A stretch of DNA of 40,259 nucleotides from Chloroflexi bacterium RBG_13_51_52 (lineage in GTDB: Bacteria; Chloroflexota; Dehalococcoidia; Dehalococcoidales; RBG-16-60-22), in contig MGMT01000034.1 of the NCBI GenBank assembly GCA_001796525.1, positions 1 through 40,259 of the forward strand. Reading direction: 5' to 3'. The notes under the pieces were generated by a model, which saw nothing but the letters and a program-made list of their open reading frames with translations, searched no databases and was not told the DNA's origin. Of the stretch, positions 17,739-25,491 are shown one piece after another; position 1 is the stretch's first letter, and each line of letters starts with the position of its first letter. Both the position numbers and the translations under genes were made by a program.

Positions 17739-18880
17739 TTAGAGGAACCTCCCTTCTTTGCTGTATTCCCGCCTCACACCGGCAACCAGATGACGGTTAT
17801 TTATCATCTGGGTTCCTTCGTTAACCGCCATTAGCGAGCAATATCTAACGACGTTAACGATAGCGCCTCCGGCGAGTTCGTATTTTTCAGCTATCTCCTG
17901 GATATTTATCTCTCCTTCCAGACGCGCAACAGGACCGAAAGCTTTCTGCCAGAGTTTCAAACGCTCTTCCTTTTCCGGCACAGGGAAGTAGATGATGGAC
18001 TGGAATCTCCGTATAAAGGCATCATCAAGGTTAGCGCGCATATTACTGGCGAGGATACCAATTGTGAAAGGTCGATACGGTAAACGGCACGCTGCGCCTG
18101 CTTCCCCAGCAGGGTGGCACTCAACGTCTTTCCGGTGCCCGGCGGACCATAGAACAGTGCCGTATATCCCGGCCTGATACGCTTTTCCAGGTTCCAATCA
18201 TGCCGTATCGCTTCGCCGTGTTTCATCCAGACGATTAATTCTGACAGCTCATCCATAATTTGTTTCGGCAGGACAAGGTCTTCCCAGTCCATTAGCGTCT
18301 CCAGTTTCTTCGCCGGGAAATTTTCGCTATATTCAGGCTCGCTGTTGCGACCACGTGTGATCAGGCTGAACGTATCTCGACTTAGACGCAGCGGCACGCT
18401 GGTAAATGGTTCGTTATCCTTCGTGGAATCGAGTTCGAGGATGCCGTCACGACTGAAAGGATGTGCGTGCTCGAAAAACCGGCTGCACGAAAGATAGGGT
18501 TCTATTTCTTCACCGGCGAGGATGAACAGGGCGGTCTGTACCGTGGGGATAAAGCCGCCGTGACGTTGGCCCTGGATACCGCCGAACTCGGTAAAGCCGC
18601 GGTCGAACAGCTTATTACGGGTGAAGAAGATATCCAGCAACTGGGGCTTGATTTCAGGAGCAAGCGCCAGCATCAATACCAGGCGTTCCGGCGGCGAAAA
18701 ATTATAGCGGTCGATAAACCGACCGTACCATGTACCGTTATCAATAGAGGGCATGGGCACTTCTATTACCGTTTCCGTACTGTCCGGATTGAAATATATG
18801 CGTATTCTCTCCTCCAGGACATAGCGGAACCAGGCAAGCTCATTTTCCAGTTCTATAGCGTTTTGAATGTTTTCCAGCAT
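17739..18880 (-). pseudogene. eCIS AAA+ ATPase, internally deleted and frameshifted
   Basis: The N-terminal region and Walker A (GPPGTGKT, about residue 247 counting from 18886) read in one frame up to about 18060. The rest continues in another frame: sensor-1-like LASN, arginine-finger-like DAFIRRFQS and the C-terminal lid. Intact relatives (Afp15/PVC15-like) have roughly 60-70 residues between DLSQ and ILASN, including Walker B with its Asp-Glu. Here they are absent and the join is out of frame. No ATP hydrolysis should be possible unless a second copy exists elsewhere. The start at 18880 is preferred because AAAGGA lies seven bases upstream. An assembly error is the main alternative. Confidence 0.82.
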
Positions 18881-18909
18881 AGGCATGTCCTTTCCCGATG
18901 GTGTTTTTA

Positions 18910-20043
18910 TCAGAGACGTTTCTGTGGATTCGTGGGCCTACTTTTTCTTTTTCTCGTCCCGCCCATAGATGACCGTGTACCTATGGTAAATATTGGTTGA
19001 GGACTGCTGAAAGAAAGCAGCAATATTTTTAATTGTAAATCTGGGTCCATCCAGTTCCATATACCATGAGATTCTAAAACGGTTTTTAGCTCATGAGGGG
19101 TACTAATAAAATCAGAAAAAGGCTGAAACCGGGCTGGCTCTTCAGTTAATATTGGTGATATTGGGCTCAAATTTATGATTGCGTTGGTTAGTTCTACTTT
19201 TTCCGGTACCCAGTTATTCACTGTCACTGTGTTAGCTTCTTCTTTTCCACCAAAAGGGTTAACAGGAATCCCCAGAGCTTCGGCCCATGCATCAACCGTT
19301 TTTTTAAAGTCCGGGCCGTAAGTCACCTTTATCTTGACACCCTCTACGTCTCTATCCTTCATTAACACGTTTTCTATTGCTTTATATATCCCGATGTTCA
19401 TCGTCCTGGACATGCCAACGACATTTAATGCACTATCCGCTAAATCAACTTTTGGGTCGTTTTTATCCCAGAGAGCATGTGCTATCAGGTGTCCCCCTTC
19501 AAACTTCTCTATAAATTCACGGTTTAAAAACAGAGAGTCTCTGGCAAAACCCCCTATCAATCCGGTTTCTTTGCTGGTTCTTTCTGGCTTCCCGTTGGGG
19601 CGGCTGGTATTTATTTTATCGGCCGTTACCTCCTCCGTTCTTTGCACATTATTTCGATGATAGGTAAGGCCAGATAAAGCCAAATATTTTTTAATATCCG
19701 TTTTTTTGCTTATAGCAAGGTCAGCTTTATGTCTCCACAGCCCTTCATAAAGCGAATTGTAAGGCCCTAGTAGATCATCACCTGTTGAGTTAAAATTTTC
19801 TACCTTACGCTGCGCCACAGCAGAGCTTAGAGATAATAACCCCCGCGGATTTTCCGGCTGAACAATCCTATCAGGATAGTAGTATTCGTTCAAAATATCC
19901 TGCAATTTGCGTTGGGCTACAGTTTCCTGGCGGTTATCCACGAACTCCAGTGTTCCTTGCCTGTTACCTCTCTGTCGAGAAACGATATTAGCTATGACAT
20001 CGCTCTGATTCTGTTTACTTGATATATCCATTACCGTATTCAT
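18910..20043 (-). CDS. putative eCIS cargo, nuclease-like (His-Me finger type)
   Basis: This 377-residue protein has an N-terminal leader with FVDNR at 34-38 and AQRK at 43-46. It repeats AQRK at 77-80 and has NNVQR at 131-135. The putative catalytic part has EGGHLIAHAL (His185), then Asn207, Asn216 and Glu224. The pattern N-x8-N-x7-E is spaced exactly as in the neighbouring cargo. This arrangement resembles DNA/RNA non-specific endonucleases with a beta-beta-alpha metal fold, which is an inference. The C-terminus ends in a basic Lys/Arg-rich tail. GGAGG lies six bases before the ATG. Confidence 0.7.
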   Translation of the reverse strand: MNTVMDISSKQNQSDVIANIVSRQRGNRQGTLEFVDNRQETVAQRKLQDILNEYYYPDRIVQPENPRGLLSLSSAVAQRKVENFNSTGDDLLGPYNSLYEGLWRHKADLAISKKTDIKKYLALSGLTYHRNNVQRTEEVTADKINTSRPNGKPERTSKETGLIGGFARDSLFLNREFIEKFEGGHLIAHALWDKNDPKVDLADSALNVVGMSRTMNIGIYKAIENVLMKDRDVEGVKIKVTYGPDFKKTVDAWAEALGIPVNPFGGKEEANTVTVNNWVPEKVELTNAIINLSPISPILTEEPARFQPFSDFISTPHELKTVLESHGIWNWMDPDLQLKILLLSFSSPQPIFTIGTRSSMGGTRKRKSRPTNPQKRL

Positions 20044-20089
20044 AGACCGCCTCCATATCCGGTTAAATCGTGCTTTTCCTAGGATTATT

Positions 20090-21085
20090 TTAAAATTGCC
20101 ATCCGATTACCTGCGCATTAGCAGCTCCGGCATTCTGTATCAGAGCGGCTTGAGCGCCTGCACGCCAGCCGGGCGCACCCGCTGCTAATACCATTGCGTC
20201 TGGATAATCCCCAACTAAAACTCGTTGTACGCGAATAAGTGCCCCTGGTCGCAGAGATTGACCGACACTTACCCACACGGGAGGAACATTTACAGCATCA
20301 TCATGTCTGGACTCGACGGTATAATCTTGCCAGGGACCCCAATCTGGCGCCATAGCCATTCCCGGTCCTTGATCATTCTGTATCCTTACACGGCATCTGT
20401 AATTAACATCAGGGCGTACCGAATTCCAGGGAGGATTTACTATATCCACATTAACCTGGTACTGAAGATAGCCTTCACCTCGCAAGTCGAAATTACCACC
20501 CCCTGGCTGTCTGTACAGCAAGTTTTTTACTCTTCTTTCCACAACGTGATAATGTTCCATGTTTGCTTCATTCGTTATCGGTGCCAGGTTAGCCGGTATG
20601 CCTAAACCGCCCAAATCATCGTTTAACAGGTGACCCAAAACCCAGGCTCCTCCATATTTCTGTTCGGTGTCTGCCCTCGCCTGGGTTGGGGCGACTGCCT
20701 CTGTTGGTCCAGACCCACGTACCGGCTGATTTACATCCAGATCAGACTCCATAGACGTCGCAAACGCCGTTTGTGAAAGCATTCTATTACCCGGCAAAAC
20801 GGCGTTGGGTGAATCATAATGGAAATTCTGTGTATTGCCATACCGTATATCCGTTAACCTTTGGATTACTGCCATATCCGCGGGGATATTGTTATTTATT
20901 TGCATGTGTTGAGCAGCCACCCGGGGGCTGTTGTTTATCATTGCATCAAGTTTCCTTTGTGCTACTGCCCCGGTACGATTATCCACAAAATCAAATATTC
21001 CTTGCCCGTGGCTATTCTGTAGAGAAACTATATCGGCAACTGCGTCACTCTGATTTGGTTTATTTGATACCTCTACTGTATTCAT
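20090..21085 (-). CDS. putative eCIS cargo, nuclease-like (His-Me finger type)
   Basis: This 331-residue protein's first 50 residues are close to those of the previous cargo (MNTV start, NQSD, FVDNR at 33-37, VAQRKL), followed by N-N-S-P-R-V. A second QR (VIQR, 73-76) precedes the effector part. That part holds GHLLNDDLGG (His152), then NLAPITNEAN (Asn166, Asn175) and VVERRVK (Glu183). The pattern fits non-specific endonucleases that use a catalytic His and metal-binding Asn. The C-terminal 130 residues are Trp/Pro/Gly-rich and may be a binding domain. The ribosome site is GAGGGAG. Confidence 0.72.
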   Translation of the reverse strand: MNTVEVSNKPNQSDAVADIVSLQNSHGQGIFDFVDNRTGAVAQRKLDAMINNSPRVAAQHMQINNNIPADMAVIQRLTDIRYGNTQNFHYDSPNAVLPGNRMLSQTAFATSMESDLDVNQPVRGSGPTEAVAPTQARADTEQKYGGAWVLGHLLNDDLGGLGIPANLAPITNEANMEHYHVVERRVKNLLYRQPGGGNFDLRGEGYLQYQVNVDIVNPPWNSVRPDVNYRCRVRIQNDQGPGMAMAPDWGPWQDYTVESRHDDAVNVPPVWVSVGQSLRPGALIRVQRVLVGDYPDAMVLAAGAPGWRAGAQAALIQNAGAANAQVIGWQF

Positions 21086-21097
21086 ATAATATCTCCC

Positions 21098-21544
21098 TCA
21101 TTCTGCCTTGACAGTCATATTGGTGGTGATGAATTGCGCGGTGCCGCTTTTTTTCATAACGCTATCCGGAACCGGCACACCGGTTGCTTCATTTACGTAT
21201 ATAGCCGGCACGGTGACATCAAAATCTATCTGGAAGGTCTGCCCCTTGAGTAAAATGGCTTTCCCACTGTTCTTGGTCTTGGTTGTCTTGTTGGAGTCCT
21301 GTATCTTTACCGTTACCGTGCCCATGCCCGGCGTAGTGTAATAGGTTGGGGAGATATACGGCTGGGGTGCCAGCAGCAGGATTGGTGTTTCATCGCCTTC
21401 AAGGCATATCGCCATTGCCATTACTTTAGTATCGGAACTTGAACCCACCAAAGGGATAGGAGCCGTGAGGGTCGGGTAAGTTTCCGGAGGGTTCATAGTT
21501 ATTTGGAGGAAGTTACCAGTGGTTATTATGTAATCCAACGCCAT
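21098..21544 (-). CDS. PAAR-like spike-tip protein (tentative)
   Basis: This 148-residue protein has a PAAR-like order of motifs. An API-PLVGS segment is followed by MAICLEGDETP, then a Pro/Tyr-rich loop and a G-M-G-T-V strand, and finally KSGTAQFITTN near the end. Beta-strand content is high and there is no leader or membrane segment. PAAR proteins cap the spike of contractile systems. The usual PAAR slot beside gp25 is empty in this cluster, which supports the assignment. It could instead be a separate eCIS-associated beta protein. AAGGAG is six bases before the ATG. Confidence 0.5.
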   Translation of the reverse strand: MALDYIITTGNFLQITMNPPETYPTLTAPIPLVGSSSDTKVMAMAICLEGDETPILLLAPQPYISPTYYTTPGMGTVTVKIQDSNKTTKTKNSGKAILLKGQTFQIDFDVTVPAIYVNEATGVPVPDSVMKKSGTAQFITTNMTVKAE

Positions 21545-21559
21545 TACTATCTCCTTATT

Positions 21560-22588
21560 CTATAGCCTGCTGCCTCGTATCGAATAATATAATTCCATTT
21601 CCTCCGAGCTCGGTTTGATACCGGCCAGTAGTTTGGTAAAAAGCCTGAAGAGGAAATCGACTTCGCTAAGGCCTCTTTCAATCTCTTTAATCCCCTGGTG
21701 CCGCCTCTCTATATCCTCACCACGAAGCGGGTGGGGCATTAATTCCTCCAGCCAGGCTTCTCCACCGCCACCCGTTTTGCCGTAATACTTCACGGTGCCG
21801 GGATATTTTTTTAATAATTCTTTTAACGGCAAAACACTCAAGCTTTTACTTCCCAGCTTCGATATGATTGATACGGCATCTCGCGGGTCGGATTGCCCTA
21901 TGTCGATGCCGTGGACGATACCGGTGTGACTCACGCCTTCTTTATCATAAAAAGCGACTACGTTACCTGCCTGCGGAACATCGACTTCTGTATACTCATC
22001 ACTTAATACACGGGTAACATACGCTCCGTCCATAGAATACGGACCACCCTCCACGCGATAGCCCCCGAAGGTAAAGCCGTGGCAGAAAAACGTCGTATTA
22101 TCATCAGGTTTCATTACTGTTATGGGATTGTCCGCGTCCGTATCTACCAGGCGATAAGTCCAGTGGGTGCCGTAAGCATCCATACCAGAATCAGAGAAAT
22201 AGGTCCAGCGTTTCTGCCTTATCGTCCCCCATTTAATACGCTGTAAGACCGGCGGCGTAGCAGACTGATATGAAATAAGCTCTTTATCATTTTTTAATTG
22301 AAAGCTTCCGGTGTTTTCTATTTGTTTAGGCTGAAGGATAACACTATTTCTTCCAGCGAGATTGCTATTATTTGCAGTTTCCATGAGGAGTGCCTCTTGA
22401 GTATTCATACGAGAACCACTGTCAATCATCCGTTGCAGAACGATTTGCAAAACCGTATCAGCCCTGTTATCAACAAATATATCGGCAGATTGGGAAATAC
22501 CCGGATACTGTGCCAAGGCACCCGCCATAGTCTCTTGCTGCTTATTAGTGTTTGCTTTTCGGTTTACTATCTCTGCTGTTTCCATCAT
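21560..22588 (-). CDS. putative eCIS cargo, NlpC/P60- or CHAP-like cysteine hydrolase
   Basis: This 342-residue protein has the leader IFVDNR (37-42) followed by LQRM, and VLQR at 114-117 right before the effector part. The effector carries FFCHGFTFGG (Cys169), then QAGNVVAFYD, GVSHTGIV (His221) and ISKLGSKS. The Cys-then-His order with a Gly-Asn/Asp-Val-Val strand is typical of papain-like NlpC/P60 hydrolases that cut peptide or amide bonds, for example in cell walls or proteins. The target is unknown. A helical C-terminal 70 residues follows. The start lies 12 bases after the upstream stop, so translation is probably coupled. Confidence 0.68.
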   Translation of the reverse strand: MMETAEIVNRKANTNKQQETMAGALAQYPGISQSADIFVDNRADTVLQIVLQRMIDSGSRMNTQEALLMETANNSNLAGRNSVILQPKQIENTGSFQLKNDKELISYQSATPPVLQRIKWGTIRQKRWTYFSDSGMDAYGTHWTYRLVDTDADNPITVMKPDDNTTFFCHGFTFGGYRVEGGPYSMDGAYVTRVLSDEYTEVDVPQAGNVVAFYDKEGVSHTGIVHGIDIGQSDPRDAVSIISKLGSKSLSVLPLKELLKKYPGTVKYYGKTGGGGEAWLEELMPHPLRGEDIERRHQGIKEIERGLSEVDFLFRLFTKLLAGIKPSSEEMELYYSIRGSRL

Positions 22589-22600
22589 TAGTTTAATCTT

Positions 22601-24748
22601 TCATGATTTTTCCGCCCTGCCGATACCCAGCAACTCAATTAGCTTTTCGGCAGCTTCCGGGGCTTCTGATGACTCACCGGCTTTTTGCTGCTGCCAGATT
22701 TCGTACCATTTTTCAAATTCTTTGATATACGCCATATTCCGCCAGTGAACGCTGGCATGGATATGAGCGGGGATTTCTGCCCATATCGTTTCTTCTACGA
22801 ACCGCCGGAACGCTTCATCCCGAAAACGACCAATCCAGTCCGGAAATACAAAGCTTACTTGAAAGGAATAATCGTCCTGGTAGCCAGCAGCATCACCGGA
22901 ACCTTCTTCTGTTGCTGTTTCATCCCTTATTCTATTGACTGCAAGAAGCAGAATATGCTCGATAAAATGAAAACCCTCCTGTTCTATCGCGGCAAGACGC
23001 CTCCTCTTGAAATCTTTGATGCCGAGTTTTAATGCGATACGTTGTTCTAGTCCGGACACATTATCAGAGTCCCAGACCGAGCTTTTATCAGAATAATCAA
23101 ACGCTCTGGAGCGACCGGTACTTACCAGCGGATATTTTTGGAGGAATTCCTGCTTGGCGGAAAGATATTTTCCTGATACATCGCTTTCGCGATAAAGTAT
23201 AGAAACATCGGCTAATTCCTCGGAGAATCGCGCTAACTGGTGATTGATGAACCTATTACTCCGATTCAAGGCAATATAAGGCTCCTCGATTATTTCCTGT
23301 AATTCCCCACCCAGGCTCTCATGTCGCTTTCGCGCTCCGGCGAGAGGTTCCAGTGCATCATTGATTTCCTCGCTGTTTTCCTTCAACAACTTGACGATAA
23401 ACGTTTCCTCTTTAGAATTAAAACCGGATTTCCTGATTGTCCTGGACTCGACATCTTCCGGTAACATATTAGAGAAGTACGAAGCTTCTGGATAATCATT
23501 CAGCGCAAACAGGTCTTTAACGTGCTCAAGCTGGGACAGATAATTAGCCAAGACCTGGTCGAACAGCATCAGGTAACCTCTTAGCTGGTTAGCCTGTGCT
23601 TTACGCCGTTGCGACGCGTCTTCCGGCAACCCGAAATGGCCTACACCGTAATTCAACGGGAGTTCATTCTGGATGGCCTCGTAATCATCGAGGCTGCGGT
23701 AGTTCCCTGAAGGTGGAAAAAAATCCAGCTCCTGTTTTACGACAGTTTTAATGATTTGCGTGCCGGCAGATAACTGATTTTGTTCAAGCCTCTTCTCATC
23801 TATATAGCAGGACATATTCCCCTTAAAAATCTTGATAAGGTTGCCTTTTTCCCACCGCGGAGTATATCCGGGTATGATATCCAGCACCCAGTCATGCCAT
23901 TTCCCGGTTGCCCCGGACATATTAAGATTTTCCACAGTCTTGACTTTGGGGATATCCTGAAGAAGGCGTATAAGGTCCGAAGCATGAAGCTGGGTCTTCC
24001 TCTCCGCTTCTTGAAGATTTTTTACATCTATAAAACCATGTTCCAGGGGCGGGCCATCAAAAATTTCTGCAGCGCCATAGCCGCGGGTGAACATCTCATT
24101 ACGATCAAGAAACTGTACTACCGGCGAGATAAAATCAGCCAATCGCGCGTAAATTTCTGCGAGCACAGCGGTAGCATCAGCATCGTTTTCAATTGATACA
24201 TCTGCTCTAACCCTAATATTTTCCGGGGGTAAAACGCTAATCGCCAGGAAGTCCTCGCAGAGATCGCGATGAGCGAGAAGCTTCGCCCTGACCTTTTTCA
24301 CGAGAACCGAATTATCGTTCGCCGTCCCGTATTCCGGTTCGATATAAACGCCATAATAGCCTTTCGTACCCGATGGTCCTTCCACTATTTCTAGCCAGGC
24401 GTTTCTAACACCATCGATATCGATAATCAGCTTGCGGAAATCCTCGATTGTAACCGAGTTGACAGTCAGTATCTCGCGGGCAGTAAAAAACTGACGCTGA
24501 CCATTGTTTTTACCATCGGGTGGTTCCGCCAGGATATCACTGATATTAAAGTTGAGACGATAGCTCAAGTCCGTGATGGCATAGCAGAGCGTTTCCAGGA
24601 CGGTAATGCCTGGATCATGGTTATTGTAATCTGTCCAGTAATCGCCACTAAATTTTTCAATGAAATCGATTGCCTCCCGGCGGAGCAGCGCGTAATCCAT
24701 CCCCGGCTGGTCTGGAGGTCGATTGGAAATAACCGGAGCTTCCATCAT
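22601..24748 (-). CDS. eCIS baseplate J-like wedge protein (Afp12-like)
   Basis: This 715-residue protein has an N-terminal segment DYWTDYNNHDPGITVLETLC followed by A-I-T-D-L-S-Y-R, the hallmark of baseplate J/gp6-like wedge proteins. A region similar to the next wedge domain lies around 85-165. The C-terminal part has VEETIWAEIPAHI, also typical. It should help form the baseplate ring around the spike. It overlaps the upstream fibre-like gene by four bases (ATGA). Afp12-like is assigned by size and position after the larger J protein. Confidence 0.82.
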   Translation of the reverse strand: MMEAPVISNRPPDQPGMDYALLRREAIDFIEKFSGDYWTDYNNHDPGITVLETLCYAITDLSYRLNFNISDILAEPPDGKNNGQRQFFTAREILTVNSVTIEDFRKLIIDIDGVRNAWLEIVEGPSGTKGYYGVYIEPEYGTANDNSVLVKKVRAKLLAHRDLCEDFLAISVLPPENIRVRADVSIENDADATAVLAEIYARLADFISPVVQFLDRNEMFTRGYGAAEIFDGPPLEHGFIDVKNLQEAERKTQLHASDLIRLLQDIPKVKTVENLNMSGATGKWHDWVLDIIPGYTPRWEKGNLIKIFKGNMSCYIDEKRLEQNQLSAGTQIIKTVVKQELDFFPPSGNYRSLDDYEAIQNELPLNYGVGHFGLPEDASQRRKAQANQLRGYLMLFDQVLANYLSQLEHVKDLFALNDYPEASYFSNMLPEDVESRTIRKSGFNSKEETFIVKLLKENSEEINDALEPLAGARKRHESLGGELQEIIEEPYIALNRSNRFINHQLARFSEELADVSILYRESDVSGKYLSAKQEFLQKYPLVSTGRSRAFDYSDKSSVWDSDNVSGLEQRIALKLGIKDFKRRRLAAIEQEGFHFIEHILLLAVNRIRDETATEEGSGDAAGYQDDYSFQVSFVFPDWIGRFRDEAFRRFVEETIWAEIPAHIHASVHWRNMAYIKEFEKWYEIWQQQKAGESSEAPEAAEKLIELLGIGRAEKS

Positions 24749-25491
24749 CTTTCATCCTCCGTTTTTTGAGAAATTTCCGCATTCACGGGCTCATCATGAA
24801 ACGCCCGCTCCAGGGTCGCCACAACAACAACATCACCGCTTCCCTGGTAATAATCAGTGAAAAACCAGGCTGCATTTTTTAGTGTGCATCGCACGACCAG
24901 TTCCACACTGCTTCCGGTTATATTACAGGACGCGATTTCAACTCCGATGGCGTTGATGCGTTCCCGCCTTTCGTATTGCATCCGCCAGCTCCCAAGCATG
25001 GCTTCCGCTTTCAGGACTCTACCGGGAAAGTTTACGGTGATGTGTATTTCTCTAGTGGACTCTTTTTGTTTTGTGAAAGACCATGATACCTTCTGAAAAT
25101 CCACTACCGGGATTCCCTTTACCGTGCCTTGCACATCCAGTGTTGCCTGAGGACTTGTTGTGCCGATACCAAAATTCCCCGTCTCCTGTTCGATAAACAC
25201 CCGGCTTTTACCGGAAGCATCGGCAAGGTTCAATCCTGGATTGCCCGTATCGCCGGCCATTCTAAGCCGCCATGCCAGACTGTCATCAACGTCAGCTAAG
25301 TCCAGGATATTTCTATCCTTATCACGAGCGGCAATCTTGACAGGTTCGTGCGGGCCTGGTTTTTCGATGCCGTCATCGGTGCAATTAACCACCGACTCGA
25401 TAAAATCGGCGAAGTCATTTCCGCTGGGTCGGGAACCCTCGCGGAACCTTTCCATAAGCTGGTCTCTTGTCTTTTTCTTTGCCATTTTCAA
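24745..25491 (-). CDS. tail-fibre-like protein of the eCIS baseplate
   Basis: This 248-residue protein has the motif GNFGIGTTSPQATLDVQGTV near residues 105-125, common in tail fibres and their tips. A leader-like helical part (residues 1-40) with FADFIESVVN probably attaches to the baseplate. The C-terminal 120 residues are beta-rich. It is short for a receptor-binding fibre, so it may be an adaptor rather than the host-recognition protein. It overlaps both neighbours by four bases, implying coupled translation with the two baseplate J proteins. Confidence 0.65.
   Translation of the reverse strand: MKMAKKKTRDQLMERFREGSRPSGNDFADFIESVVNCTDDGIEKPGPHEPVKIAARDKDRNILDLADVDDSLAWRLRMAGDTGNPGLNLADASGKSRVFIEQETGNFGIGTTSPQATLDVQGTVKGIPVVDFQKVSWSFTKQKESTREIHITVNFPGRVLKAEAMLGSWRMQYERRERINAIGVEIASCNITGSSVELVVRCTLKNAAWFFTDYYQGSGDVVVVATLERAFHDEPVNAEISQKTEDER

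Noticed and set aside
17739..18197. Separate 152-codon gene for the ATPase C-terminus
   Set aside because: Its first part is out-of-frame Walker A region; only the part after about 18060 matches an ATPase, so it is one broken gene.
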